Origin: a virus
Direction: 5' to 3' (one strand)
IMG/VR virus record: IMGVR_UViG_3300009158_000216
Location: 1 to 22,672 of that record
Length of the DNA: 22,672 nt
The notes under the pieces were generated by a model that saw only the letters and a list, made by a program, of their open reading frames with translations, did no database searches and was not told where the DNA came from. The translations under genes were made by a program, and so were the position numbers. Positions 12,553 through 22,186 of the stretch are shown here, one piece after another (position 1 is the stretch's first letter; each line of letters opens with the position of its first letter).

Positions 12553-14850
12553 TTAAGATTTTTCTTTTATAGTTCCATCAGATTTCATCTTCAAAGTTCC
12601 ATCTGCTTTTTGTTTTCCTTCAAGTTTAAATTCTGAACATCCTTTGATTTTTGTTGTGAATTTTACACCATTTTCAAGATTGATTTTATCTGGATTGAAG
12701 AAACATTCCATTCTTGCAATTGATGGTGAAGGAAATGTCAAGTCACACAATGCACCAGAAAGTGGTGACAATGGATTCATTGAATTGAAATCAGTTGGAA
12801 CAATCGTGGAACAAATCCAACGTGGTGCAGATTCTTTTGGTTCAACTGTCAACATTCCCCAAATTGAAGAAGGATTCCATGCAGTTCCATCAAGAAGTTC
12901 ATGTGTTCCAACAACACGCATCAACATTCCTTCTGTCACAATTCCAACATTTTGATTTGTTGAATCAATGAAAAGTTCAATGTTTGATTTGATATTGTCA
13001 TTCGCATCGTAATTTTTCAAGATGATTTTGTCATCAAAAATATATGCAAGATTGTCACGTACAAGTTCAAGATGAAGAATCAATGACCAATTAGTTGTGC
13101 TTCCATAGGGAAACCAGTTTTTTGTTTGTTCATTTGGATAGAAATCAGAATCTGCATTCAATTGATTTAACCAATATTCCCACCGATAAAGGAAAGGGAA
13201 ATATATTTTCACACCATACAAACCAACATCATCAACTGATGCATCAAGAACCAGAAGTGCATCTTTCTTCACTGATGTGTTTGGAAGTGTTGTGATGATT
13301 GGTTGTGATTGATTCAGAATGTATTTTCCACCAACAAATGGAATTGATGCAATGTCAAAAAATGCATTTTGCAGTGTGAATGAATCACCAGTGACAGTGT
13401 TTAATGCTTCAATTCTTGCAGTGAATGATTCAATTGTATTGTCATTCAATGGAAGTTGAAATTTTCCAATATATGCAAGGTCATCTTCAATGTCTGCTGA
13501 ATATCCAGCAACATTGTCTGATGAATCAGTGACATTTTCTGAATGGTCAAGAAATGTTGAAACTTTCATATTTAGCAGTCCACCAATTGGTGGATTTGAA
13601 ATCAACTGGTCATTAAAAACAAGAAGATTGATATTTCCATATTTTACCCAAAGTCTGAACAATCTGTCACCTTCATCACATGATTCAATGAATGAATTGA
13701 AATTTGCATTTGGTGTAAATTTTAAATTTATAGTGTGAATTGTTCCAACCAATGTGTTTGACAAAAGTTCCAATGTATATCCAGCACCAAGTGGATTTGT
13801 TGGTGAAGAAATTGGTGTCAATAACAAAGGAATTTGTGTCTGAATTGTCATTCCAAGTGAAGACTGACTTTGCAATTTATTTTTATAATACAATTCATTG
13901 TCTGAAACGTATGAAGAACCAATTGCAAAAAGTGGTGAAGATGAATCAATCACAACTTCAAATGTTGTTGGTGCATCAAATGCAATTTCTGAAACACCTT
14001 GAACAAGGATTGCTTCTGGAACACCTGAATTGAATGCTTCATCAAACCATCCAGTGTCAGCATCATCATTAAATTGCAACACAAAGTTGTTTGAAGGTTC
14101 ACCAGTAAATCTTTGAAAATTAAAATTTGAATTAAATTTCAAACAATTTCCAAATGCAAAAGGTGAAGAATCATAAATTCCAGACTGAATGATTGAAAAA
14201 TTAAATTGATAATACAATATGTTTGAAGATGCTGGTAAAACACCAGTGATTGCAAATGTCACATCTGTCACTTGCACATTACTTAGAAATTGACCAGATT
14301 TATTTCCAATTTGAATTGCATTTTGTGGTGTTGTCAATGCAGTTGTCAAATCAAATGTGAATCTTGTTTGTTCACCATCAATCAATGAAAAACTGCTTCC
14401 ACCTGAACCATTTGCAACATGATTTACATCAACAACAACTGACTTTCTTTTTTGTCCATAAGTCACATTTAGTGAAATAACTTGAATAATTTCACCAATT
14501 GTTGCATCAATCCATGTTGGAATTGAAATCACATCAAGTTCAGTTGCAGTCACATTTGTAACTTGTGTTGTCCAAGATGTAATGACAGAACCACCAGAAG
14601 TATATTTTATAAACTGAACCCAGTCACCAATTCTAAAACCTTCTGTCAAGAAGTTAATTGAACCAGATGCAGTGATTATGTTATCAACTGGATTCAAAAC
14701 AAATGATGTTCCAGCAGTTGCAGTTGATGCAGAAATTGATGATTTGACAACAAATGATGCATTTATCAAGTCACCAGCATCAGATTGATAAAATAACTTT
14801 GTACTTCCAAAAATATCAGTGAATTTCTGACTAACTATTTGAACTGGCAT
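12553..14850 (-). CDS. Large tail/baseplate structural protein
   Basis: 765 residues, rich in beta-type S/T/N/V patterns with few charged helices. It begins MPVQIVSQKFTDIFGSTKLFYQSDAG. Segments such as VDNIITASGSINFLTEGFRIGDW and GDWVQFIKYTSGGSVITSW suggest beta-sandwich modules. No enzymatic motif. The C-terminus is basic with a short repeat-like end (KADGTLKMKSDGTIKEKS). It overlaps the preceding small gene by 20 bases. By position after the tail hub candidate it is likely a baseplate or central tail-tip protein. The exact part is not determinable from sequence alone. Confidence 0.65.
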   Translation of the reverse strand: MPVQIVSQKFTDIFGSTKLFYQSDAGDLINASFVVKSSISASTATAGTSFVLNPVDNIITASGSINFLTEGFRIGDWVQFIKYTSGGSVITSWTTQVTNVTATELDVISIPTWIDATIGEIIQVISLNVTYGQKRKSVVVDVNHVANGSGGSSFSLIDGEQTRFTFDLTTALTTPQNAIQIGNKSGQFLSNVQVTDVTFAITGVLPASSNILYYQFNFSIIQSGIYDSSPFAFGNCLKFNSNFNFQRFTGEPSNNFVLQFNDDADTGWFDEAFNSGVPEAILVQGVSEIAFDAPTTFEVVIDSSSPLFAIGSSYVSDNELYYKNKLQSQSSLGMTIQTQIPLLLTPISSPTNPLGAGYTLELLSNTLVGTIHTINLKFTPNANFNSFIESCDEGDRLFRLWVKYGNINLLVFNDQLISNPPIGGLLNMKVSTFLDHSENVTDSSDNVAGYSADIEDDLAYIGKFQLPLNDNTIESFTARIEALNTVTGDSFTLQNAFFDIASIPFVGGKYILNQSQPIITTLPNTSVKKDALLVLDASVDDVGLYGVKIYFPFLYRWEYWLNQLNADSDFYPNEQTKNWFPYGSTTNWSLILHLELVRDNLAYIFDDKIILKNYDANDNIKSNIELFIDSTNQNVGIVTEGMLMRVVGTHELLDGTAWNPSSIWGMLTVEPKESAPRWICSTIVPTDFNSMNPLSPLSGALCDLTFPSPSIARMECFFNPDKINLENGVKFTTKIKGCSEFKLEGKQKADGTLKMKSDGTIKEKS

Positions 14851-15052
14851 ATCTTTTTTGTATTTCGATTAATTTTTCAACTTCACCACCTTTGACTGAT
14901 TTCAAAATTGATTCAATGTCATTTGTGATTTGAACTTTCAAATGATTGTGTTCAGAAGGTATTTTTTCAACTGATTTCTTTTGAAAATTGATGATTTCTT
15001 CCAGATTTTTTGTCAATCCTTCAATCATTTTGAATGTTTCATTTTCTTTCAT
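14831..15052 (-). CDS. Small helical protein within the tail operon
   Basis: 73 residues, charged and helical, with a heptad-like stretch (MIEGLTKNLEEIINFQKKSVEK and IESILKSVKGGEVEKLIEI). Its ATG shares a base with the TAA of the upstream gene (TAATG), and its end overlaps the next gene by 20 bases, so it is translationally embedded between two large tail genes. No family recognised. A tail assembly or clamp role would be a guess. Confidence 0.65.
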   Translation of the reverse strand: MKENETFKMIEGLTKNLEEIINFQKKSVEKIPSEHNHLKVQITNDIESILKSVKGGEVEKLIEIQKRYASSNS

Positions 15053-16776
15053 TACGCATTTATTTGAATTGTGACAACTTTTCCAGCAGAATAAGTGTTT
15101 CTTTCACGATATGTGATTTTAGCAAATGACTTTTCATCAATCCATTCACAAGATAATATTTCACACATAAGACCATCAATTTCTGCAAAATTATTGTCTT
15201 GCAAAGTTACAAAATCATTCGATGTCATTTGAAGTCTGACATCATTTTTCAAAATCCAGTCATTTTCCTGAATCTGATTGATGAAATGAAACCGATTCCA
15301 CAAGTTGATTGCACTGACTTTGTCTTTGAAATTGATTGGTTGTCTTCCATTGACAGTCCACAAGACTTTTGTTGTTGCAAAAAACTGTTTTGAAACCATC
15401 AAAATGTTTTTTCTGTCACCAATTGTTGCTTCATAATTAGTTCCACCACCAAAAATACCAGTCACTGAATCAACAACACTTGCAAGTTTCTTTGCAATTT
15501 CTTCCAACCAGTTCAATTTTTCCTTTCTTGCACCAAGTGCAAATGGAATGTTGACATCTTGAAGTCCTTTAATTGAAACAAGGTCTTGATTAATAAATGA
15601 TGTTGGTTCAGTTGAAAATTCACAATTGTGTATGTCATAAAGTGTTCCATCAACTGAATGAAAATCTGTGAAATCAGTTTGATAATGGATATAGTATCTT
15701 TTCCATACATCATCAGTATTGTATTGAAATTCATCATCACGTTCTGATTGAAGTGAAAGTGCTGGAAGAATCTGATTCGTTGTTTGATTCATCCACCAGT
15801 CACGTCTTTCAAATCTGACAACACCATTGTTGACTTTGGTTCTTGCATTGAACATGATTTCCATTGCTTCAATAAAACTTTGCAGTGTTGGTGTTGTGTC
15901 TGATGAAGATGGAACACCTTTGTTAAATGCATTATTAAAAAATGCTGGTTGTATATTAAAAATTGATTGTCTATTTTTTACCAATGGAACTGGAAGAACA
16001 GTAAAATTTGGATATGCATCAAGCAAAGTTGATTCAAATGTGAATCCAAAATGTTGACATGATTTCACCATCAATTCTTTAAATTTACATCCTGAAAAAT
16101 ACCTAATCGGTGGAAACATTAATTGAAAAAGTTGTGTTGCAAGGTCAATGACTAGTGCAAGAACCAGTGCAAAATATAATAATCTTGCAACTGCTTTCAA
16201 AACTGCAACAATTATGTCACCAGTGTCAAAAGATGGTGGAACACCAATATTTGGTGTTGTTGCTTGAATCACTTCTGAAACTGATGCAACATATTCTTGA
16301 CCAGCAGAAATCAGTTCTTTTCCCATCACATAAAGTGAAATAATCAGTGAAATTGCTTGTTCTGTTTGATTTTCACTGACAACAACGTATGGAATTGATT
16401 CAAGATTGTATGTGACACCTTGTGACAACAACCATTCAAAAGTTGCACCAGATGCTTTGTCAAAGAAATCATCTTGACCTTTTCTTTTTTTCAATGCAAC
16501 TTCACATTCAAAATTCTTGAATTTAGTTGATGAATCAAGAAGGTCAATGTAATAATTCAACACAACACCACCATCCAATTCAATTCTATATGGAACACCT
16601 TCAAACAAACCTTGTGTCTGAATATGATTTCTGATGATTTGATTTCCTTCACGTGGCAAAATTATATTGTCAGTAGTCAATCTCAAAACATCTGGATTTC
16701 CAGTGAAATCAGAAACGATTCCAATATCAGTCCGATTTCGTGGTGAAATTTCAATGTCATTTAAAAAATGTTTCAT
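15052..16776 (-). CDS. Tail hub/distal tail protein candidate with hydrophobic segment
   Basis: 574 residues, the gene directly after the tape measure (ATGA overlap), where siphophages normally encode distal tail and hub proteins. The N-terminal 100 residues are beta-rich (RIELDGGVVLNYYIDLLD). A strongly hydrophobic stretch at about 187-221 (DIIVAVLKAVARLLYFALVL, then ALVIDLATQLFQLMF) looks like one or two membrane segments. The rest is soluble and mixed. A membrane-like segment inside a virion protein would fit insertion into the host envelope at DNA ejection; that is inference. No enzymatic motif seen. Confidence 0.65.
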   Translation of the reverse strand: MKHFLNDIEISPRNRTDIGIVSDFTGNPDVLRLTTDNIILPREGNQIIRNHIQTQGLFEGVPYRIELDGGVVLNYYIDLLDSSTKFKNFECEVALKKRKGQDDFFDKASGATFEWLLSQGVTYNLESIPYVVVSENQTEQAISLIISLYVMGKELISAGQEYVASVSEVIQATTPNIGVPPSFDTGDIIVAVLKAVARLLYFALVLALVIDLATQLFQLMFPPIRYFSGCKFKELMVKSCQHFGFTFESTLLDAYPNFTVLPVPLVKNRQSIFNIQPAFFNNAFNKGVPSSSDTTPTLQSFIEAMEIMFNARTKVNNGVVRFERRDWWMNQTTNQILPALSLQSERDDEFQYNTDDVWKRYYIHYQTDFTDFHSVDGTLYDIHNCEFSTEPTSFINQDLVSIKGLQDVNIPFALGARKEKLNWLEEIAKKLASVVDSVTGIFGGGTNYEATIGDRKNILMVSKQFFATTKVLWTVNGRQPINFKDKVSAINLWNRFHFINQIQENDWILKNDVRLQMTSNDFVTLQDNNFAEIDGLMCEILSCEWIDEKSFAKITYRERNTYSAGKVVTIQINA

Positions 16777-19700
16777 CTTTTGATTTTGTATCTGTTAAAA
16801 ACTTTTGTGTTTCCAGTCTTTGTTGACTTCACAATTTCCATCATGGATTGTGTTATTTCACCAAGTTCAATGTTTGTTTCTGGTTTGTTTTTGATGGTTT
16901 CAGTCAACAAATCAATCTTATTTGCAAGAAGTGCAGTGTCAAGTGCAGATGCAGATTGATAATCTGACTTCATCATGTTTCCAGTCCTTGATTCAGTTGC
17001 AAGTTTTGCAAGTTGTTCATTGGACATTCCACCGATTTGTTCATTCAAATGCTTTGGAACAACTCTTTCATTTGGATGAAGAATTGCATGAAAACCACCT
17101 TTTCCATCAACACCACGACCATTTTTTCCAGTGTCTTCAATACCATCTTCAAATGCTGGAATTGTAGCAATGAAAGTCTGCAAAAGTGCAATGTCTTTGA
17201 TGGTGTCTGCAAGTGGTGTTTTTGAACCAGATTCAACTTTTTGTGAATATGTTGTCAATGCAGTTTCTGCAAGTTTAATTCTTTGAATTCGTTTTTGTTC
17301 ACGTTCCTTTTTCTTGTTTGCTTCATCAATTATTTTTTGGTTTTCTGCAAGTGATTGTTGTGCAGTTATATTTCCATTTTTTGCAAGGTCTTCAAGCATT
17401 GTTTGTGTTTTTTCAGCACTTGCAATTTCTTTGTCCAATTGTGCAATTTTTTCTTCTGATTTCTTGATAAAATAGTCTGCACTTGCTTTGATAATTTCCT
17501 GAATCGTTTTTTGTTTGTCTTGTTCTTTTTTTATTGCTTTTTCATCTGCTTTTGCTTGTTCATCAGATGTATCTTTATTGTAGTTTTTTTGTGATTCAAG
17601 AAGTTTTTGATTTGATTCATTTTTTGTTTTGACTTTTTCTTCTTCCAATTTCTTCTGGTCATCAACAAGTTTTTCATCAAGAATTTTTGTCTTCAAGCGA
17701 AGGTCTTCATCTCTTTGTGCATTTTCAATGTCAAGTTGTGCTTTTTTAGTTTTGAAATCTTCTTCAATTTTTGCTTTGTCAGCAGTTGAAATACCTTCTT
17801 TTGATTGAAGGTCAATTTTTTCTGCAATTAGTTTGTTCAGTTCTTCTTCTTGTGCAATTTGATTGTCCAAAACAAGTTTTTCAACTGCAAAATTCTTTCT
17901 TTGTTCAAAGTTTTTTGCTTCAAGTGCAAACCTTTCTTCAATTTTTGAATTCAATTCAGTGTTTGCTTTGTTCAATGCATCCAAATTTGCTTTGTCAACT
18001 GATTCTTGTTGGTCTGGTGAAGTTGCTTGTTGCAATGTCACACCAAGAACCACATTTCCACTTTGTGCTTGTTGCTTTCCTTTTTCAATGATTGCATCAA
18101 TTTGTTTTGTCATGTCTTCCACTGCACGATTTTGATTGATTTCTTCAAGTTGTTGCATCAAATCAATTGAATCTTGAATGTAGTCATTGACATCAGAAAG
18201 TGTTGTTTTGTATTCTTTCAAAACTTTGGTGTTCGCTTTTACTTTTCCAGAATTATCTTCATGAACAATTGAACTTTCTTTGATTTTTACATTTGATTCA
18301 TCCATTAAATCAGTGAATTCTTTTTCTGCTTGATTCAAACCGACAATTTCTTTTGTCAATTTTGTTCCTTCTTCTGCTAATTTTGACAATAAATCTGGAA
18401 CAATCACTGCTTTATATGCATCTTCATAATTCATTCCAAGTGCTTTTGCTTCTTTTTTTAGCAATTTTACTGCTTGTGGTGAAATGGTTGTATATGTTCC
18501 ATATTTTTCTTTGTCAAGTGCTAATTTTTTAATCACTTCAAAGTCTTTCAAGTTTTGTGCAAGTTCTTCTTTTCTTATTTTTTGTGCATATTTTAAACGA
18601 TTTAAACCAGTTGCTTCAATTTGTTTTTCTCGTCTTAATTGTTCATCATCCAGTTTTTTAATGCTTTCACCATTTGCTTTTCGATTTCTTATTTCAATAT
18701 CAAGAAGTCTTTTTTGTTCAGTCACATAGTCTTGTGTTCTTTGTGTAACTGCTGAAATGTTTTTGTCTGCTCTTTCATTTGCCCTTGCAAGAAGTTCTTG
18801 TTGTTCCCTTGCAGATTTTGCACCAGATGCAATGTCATAAAGTGCAGTTGCAACTTCAATCAAAACACCAATGATTGCCATCCATGGAATTGCATTCATC
18901 GCTTTTCCAGCACCAGTGATTGCAGTTCCAGATGCAGTTGCACTTGCACCAACTTCACGTTGTGTTCTTGCAAGTTGAATCTGTTCAAGTCTATATGCAC
19001 GTGTCATTGGAATACTTTTCAATATAGTTTTTCCAATTTCTTTGAAACCACCATTTGTGATGTATTGTTGTGCTTGAATTGCTTTCAATGTTGCTTTGTA
19101 AACCAGCCAAATTTTGACAAATTTCACAACAATTGACATGATTGTTCCAATATTTGATGCAAGAAATTTGAATCCATCAATGACACCTTGCATTGCACCA
19201 CCACCAGAACCAATTTGAGTGAATAAACCAAGAAATGAATTCTTTAATTCCATAATTGCATGACCAAGTGTGTTTGTTCTTTGTTGTGCTTGTTCAGTTG
19301 CAGTTCCTTGTGTGTTCATTGATGCAGTTAATTCATCAATTCTTTGTGTATTTTGAATCAATGCAAGTGCAGAAGTTGCATTTTCAACACCAAATGTTTT
19401 CATCAATGCACCATTGTCTTTCATCAAAGGTGACAACATTTTCAGTTTTTCGGTGATTGAAAGTGCTGGATTTGCCAAATCTTTCAATGAAATTCCAAGT
19501 TCTTCAAGTCTTCTTTTTGCTTCTTTTGGAAGTGCATCTGGTGCTGACAATTTCAACATCACATTTCGAAGTGCAGTTCCAGCTTCTGCACCCTTCAAAC
19601 CTTTTTCAGCAAGAAGTTCAATCATTGCAGTTGATTCTTCCACTGATGTTCCAGTTGATTTTGCAACTGCACCAAATTTCAACAATGCTTCTGTAATTTG

Positions 19701-20870
19701 TGGAATTTCAGCAGAACCAAATTTTGCACCATTTGCAAGAACATTCACAAATTTATCTGCTTCTTCTGCACTTGCACCAAATTGATTCATTGCATCTGTC
19801 AATGCAGTTGCAGAATCTGGAAGTGTCATTCCAGATGCTTGTGACAAAGTGATTGCAGATTGTGTGACTGCATCCAGTGCTTTTGCATTTTCAAGAAGTT
19901 CTGGTTTTGCTGAACCAATTAATTTGTATGCTTCGACAACTGCACTTGCACCACCTTCCACATTGATTCCAAGTTTGTTTGCTTGTTCTGAATAAAATTC
20001 AAGGTCTGCACCACCAGCACCAGTGATTGCTTGAAGGTCTGCAACTTGTTGATTGAAGTCAATTAGTGCTTTTGCACCACTTTGAATGACAGAACCAACA
20101 CCAAATGCAAGACCAAGTTGACCAAGTCCATTCTTCAATTTATCAACTGCACCAGTATAGTTTCCAACATTCCTAAAATTGTCACCAACTGATGAATCAA
20201 TTTTCTTCAATTGTGCATCTGCAAGTTGTGCTTGTTTGGTGACTTGACCATACTTTGATGCAAGTTTTGAATATTCATCTGAATTTTTCTTTCCAGCAAG
20301 TTCCAGTGCAATCATTTGTGATGCAAGTTCCTTTGATGCATTCTTCAAGTCACGTGTTTTTCCAACCAGTTGACTGTATGCAGATGCTTCTTTCTTTGCA
20401 AGTGCTTCTGCTTTTGCAAGTTCTTTGTTTTTCAATGCTTCTGCACGTTCCAATTCACGTGTCAATCTTGCTTGTTCACGTTTTGTTTTGATGCTTTCTG
20501 TTTCTGCTTTTGATGCTTGTTGCATTGCTTTTGCAGATTCTTGAAGTCTTTTTGCATGAAGTGCTTCCAGTTTTTCAATTTCTTGTGTTGATTTTGACAG
20601 TTGCTGGTTTGCTTTGGATTTCAATGTTTCAATTGAAATTGCTTCTTTCATCAATCGGTTTGCTTCTGCTTGTGCTTTGTTCAATTCATTGATTGATTTT
20701 GATGAATCAAACTTTGCACCACCAACTGCTTTCTTCAAAGTTTCAGCAGTTTTCATCACTTCACCATTCATTGTTTCCAATGTCTTGATTGTTGATTCAG
20801 CACTTTCACGAATCGTTTTAAAAATATCAATTTCTTTGAATATGTCTTCAATTCCAATTTTCTTTGCCAT
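16773..20870 (-). CDS. Tail tape measure protein (TP901-type)
   Basis: 1365 residues, the longest gene here. Residues 60-225 are an Ala/Gln/Lys-rich coiled coil. Residues 255-480 match the TP901 tape-measure core ('aDLQAITGAgg.dLe...eqa.klG', 'GmtlpDsa.altDamNqFGasaeea', 'nvLAnGakfGsaEI.qitEALlkfGavAkstG.sveEstAmiElLaekGlkGaEAGTaLRNvmlkLs'). Hydrophobic helices follow at about 565-600 and 655-682, then a long charged coiled coil to about 1200. The C-terminus ends with 'F.dGie.tG...G.dgkGGfhailHpNErVvp', typical of the family. It sets tail length; at about 0.15 nm per residue it implies a tail near 200 nm. Confidence 0.93.
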   Translation of the reverse strand: MAKKIGIEDIFKEIDIFKTIRESAESTIKTLETMNGEVMKTAETLKKAVGGAKFDSSKSINELNKAQAEANRLMKEAISIETLKSKANQQLSKSTQEIEKLEALHAKRLQESAKAMQQASKAETESIKTKREQARLTRELERAEALKNKELAKAEALAKKEASAYSQLVGKTRDLKNASKELASQMIALELAGKKNSDEYSKLASKYGQVTKQAQLADAQLKKIDSSVGDNFRNVGNYTGAVDKLKNGLGQLGLAFGVGSVIQSGAKALIDFNQQVADLQAITGAGGADLEFYSEQANKLGINVEGGASAVVEAYKLIGSAKPELLENAKALDAVTQSAITLSQASGMTLPDSATALTDAMNQFGASAEEADKFVNVLANGAKFGSAEIPQITEALLKFGAVAKSTGTSVEESTAMIELLAEKGLKGAEAGTALRNVMLKLSAPDALPKEAKRRLEELGISLKDLANPALSITEKLKMLSPLMKDNGALMKTFGVENATSALALIQNTQRIDELTASMNTQGTATEQAQQRTNTLGHAIMELKNSFLGLFTQIGSGGGAMQGVIDGFKFLASNIGTIMSIVVKFVKIWLVYKATLKAIQAQQYITNGGFKEIGKTILKSIPMTRAYRLEQIQLARTQREVGASATASGTAITGAGKAMNAIPWMAIIGVLIEVATALYDIASGAKSAREQQELLARANERADKNISAVTQRTQDYVTEQKRLLDIEIRNRKANGESIKKLDDEQLRREKQIEATGLNRLKYAQKIRKEELAQNLKDFEVIKKLALDKEKYGTYTTISPQAVKLLKKEAKALGMNYEDAYKAVIVPDLLSKLAEEGTKLTKEIVGLNQAEKEFTDLMDESNVKIKESSIVHEDNSGKVKANTKVLKEYKTTLSDVNDYIQDSIDLMQQLEEINQNRAVEDMTKQIDAIIEKGKQQAQSGNVVLGVTLQQATSPDQQESVDKANLDALNKANTELNSKIEERFALEAKNFEQRKNFAVEKLVLDNQIAQEEELNKLIAEKIDLQSKEGISTADKAKIEEDFKTKKAQLDIENAQRDEDLRLKTKILDEKLVDDQKKLEEEKVKTKNESNQKLLESQKNYNKDTSDEQAKADEKAIKKEQDKQKTIQEIIKASADYFIKKSEEKIAQLDKEIASAEKTQTMLEDLAKNGNITAQQSLAENQKIIDEANKKKEREQKRIQRIKLAETALTTYSQKVESGSKTPLADTIKDIALLQTFIATIPAFEDGIEDTGKNGRGVDGKGGFHAILHPNERVVPKHLNEQIGGMSNEQLAKLATESRTGNMMKSDYQSASALDTALLANKIDLLTETIKNKPETNIELGEITQSMMEIVKSTKTGNTKVFNRYKIKR

Positions 20871-20877
20871 GTCTTTT

Positions 20878-21333
20878 TTATTTTGCAGTTTTTAAACTTC
20901 TTTCAAATTCCTTCATCATGTCAAAATATTCACGTGTTGTGACCTTTTTTGCATCAATCCAGTGGTTCATCCATTTTGACAAATGAACAATTGTTTGTTC
21001 AATGGTCATTCCATTTTTGTTGTTGTTGACCATGCTTTCAAGTTTTGCAACTTGCATTTCAACTTCTGTCAATTTGAATCTGTTTCTGGTCAATACAAAA
21101 TCAAGTTCAAGAAGTGTTTTTTTGTGCATCGTTTTCAAAAGTTTGATGTACATTTCAGAAAGTCCAAATTCTTTGATGTAAGAATCGAAAATCTTTTCAA
21201 AGTGTATTTCATCCAGAAGATAATTTCCATGCACCAAATCTTTTCTGACAAAGCAAATTTCACCACTTGTGCATTTCATCCAGTTCCACAATGGAAGTTC
21301 TTCAATGCTATTGTAGTAATTTATTGACTTCAT
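20878..21333 (-). CDS. Pre-tape-measure protein, tail-assembly-chaperone position
   Basis: 151 residues using the ATG at 21333 (MKSINYYNSIEELPLWNWMKC). A 50-codon open extension upstream exists but runs through the end of the preceding gene. The protein is helical with 'lplwnWmk.tsGe..fvrkd', then ELDFVLTRNRFKLTEVEMQVAKLE and a C-terminal helix. It lies eight bases before the tape measure gene, where tail assembly chaperones are encoded in most siphophages, but no family match is recognised. The start overlaps the preceding gene by 26 bases. Confidence 0.7.
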   Translation of the reverse strand: MKSINYYNSIEELPLWNWMKCTSGEICFVRKDLVHGNYLLDEIHFEKIFDSYIKEFGLSEMYIKLLKTMHKKTLLELDFVLTRNRFKLTEVEMQVAKLESMVNNNKNGMTIEQTIVHLSKWMNHWIDAKKVTTREYFDMMKEFERSLKTAK

Positions 21334-21769
21334 TGATGAATCTTTGTTTGATTTCAACTGCAAGTTTTTCTTTGTTTTCATCAGTAAGTCCAATAATACC
21401 TTCACCATACTTTTCAAAAAGGTTTGTTTTTTTTCCATCTTCATCAATTTTGATTGGTTGTGCTTCCACAACAAATGAATCATTCAACACAACAATCTTC
21501 ATTGATTCGTAAAATGCACCAGTGTCAAACAATGTGTAAGGTGTTCCAGCAACTTTGTCTGGATTCAACATTTCAGTCCATTCAGAATACAATCCAATGA
21601 TGTCACCATCTTCATCAATTCCTTGCTTGAACAACTGGTCTTGTTTAATCATTTCAAGAACCATTGTGGACAATGTTTTGTCAATGAAGACTTTGTGCCA
21701 AATGTCTTGTGTTCGAATATTTCGAAATTTAGTCAAAACTGCACCAATTTGTGTTTGCATCAAATCCAT
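21308..21769 (-). CDS. Head-tail/tail-completion protein candidate
   Basis: 153 residues. The C-terminal half (LFDTGAFYESMKIVVLNDSFVVEAQPIK ... TNLFEKYGEGIIGLTDENKEKL, ending in a helix) resembles the 'DTG.fy.S.kv....f.v.a......nlf..yGe.i.gLt.en' layout of head-tail joining or tail-completion proteins in Bacteroidetes phages. The N-terminal half is helical with an acidic loop (DEDGDIIGL). It is the first gene after a terminator, two genes before the tape measure. Assignment rests on pattern and position. Confidence 0.6.
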   Translation of the reverse strand: MDLMQTQIGAVLTKFRNIRTQDIWHKVFIDKTLSTMVLEMIKQDQLFKQGIDEDGDIIGLYSEWTEMLNPDKVAGTPYTLFDTGAFYESMKIVVLNDSFVVEAQPIKIDEDGKKTNLFEKYGEGIIGLTDENKEKLAVEIKQRFINEVNKLLQ

Positions 21770-21783
21770 TTTACAAAGTTACT

Positions 21784-21814
21784 AAAAAAGGGAACACATT
21801 TCTGCATTCCCTTT
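21784..21814 (-). terminator. Intrinsic terminator within the structural region
   Basis: An 8-bp stem AAAGGGAA (21814-21807 on the minus strand) pairs with TTCCCTTT (21794-21787) across a 12-base loop, and a T6 run (21789-21784) follows. It lies 32 bases after the stop at 21846. It would end or reduce transcription between the upstream structural genes and the tape-measure operon. Confidence 0.8.
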
Positions 21815-21845
21815 CTTCACATTTTATTTGTTTGATGTGCTTTTT

Positions 21846-22175
21846 TTACATCTGAATTGTGAATTTTTCTTTCCAGATTTTCATGTTTTCAGAAAACACA
21901 TTCAATATTCTTTCAAAAGTTTCTGATTCTTCTTTCTTGAAGATTTCAATCATATTTTGTCTGAATTCTTCATCCTTCAAAAATTGCAAATCAATCACAT
22001 TGACTGAATATTTCCCTGAAACAATCATGAATGCATTTTGAAAAAGTGCAACAATTTTGTTTTGTGGAATGTTTCCATTTTTCGTAAAATATTCCACTGC
22101 ACTATTTGCATTTTTGAAACTTCGCATTCCTTGTTCAGTGAATGGAATTATCACTTTTTGTTTTCTCTTTGCCAT
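21846..22175 (-). CDS. Hypothetical protein of the structural region
   Basis: 109 residues from the ATG at 22175 (MAKRKQKVIIPFTEQGMRSF); a longer in-frame start at 22199 would overlap the upstream gene and lacks an A-rich leader. Basic N-terminus, then helices (SAVEYFTKNGNIPQNKIVALF) and an acidic C-terminal helix pair (KKEESETFERILNVFSENMKIWKEKF). No known family. It follows a probable structural gene by 11 bases and precedes a terminator. A tail-assembly-chaperone-like or head completion role is possible by position only. Confidence 0.68.
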   Translation of the reverse strand: MAKRKQKVIIPFTEQGMRSFKNANSAVEYFTKNGNIPQNKIVALFQNAFMIVSGKYSVNVIDLQFLKDEEFRQNMIEIFKKEESETFERILNVFSENMKIWKEKFTIQM

Positions 22176-22186
22176 TTTTTTAAGAA

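Noticed and set aside
19414-19785. Plus-strand open frame of 123 codons (and others such as 5500-5922, 6895-7317 and 17771-18091)
   Set aside because: They lie wholly opposite strong minus-strand genes (tape measure, DnaB, DUF6291), have low-complexity, biased composition typical of antisense frames, and lack promoters or leaders.
21334-21483. 50-codon upstream extension of the pre-tape-measure gene, and a possible programmed +1 frameshift from the preceding gene
   Set aside because: The extension is low-complexity and overlaps the end of the preceding gene. A good ATG exists at 21333. The shift needed would be +1 and I see no convincing slippery site; the overlap is just 26 bases.
21774-21781. 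TAACTTTG just after the terminator at 21784, matching TAnnTTTG
   Set aside because: No -33 element and no A-tract as in the other promoters, and the transcript start would fall on the ATG at 21769. A leaderless start is possible but not supported.
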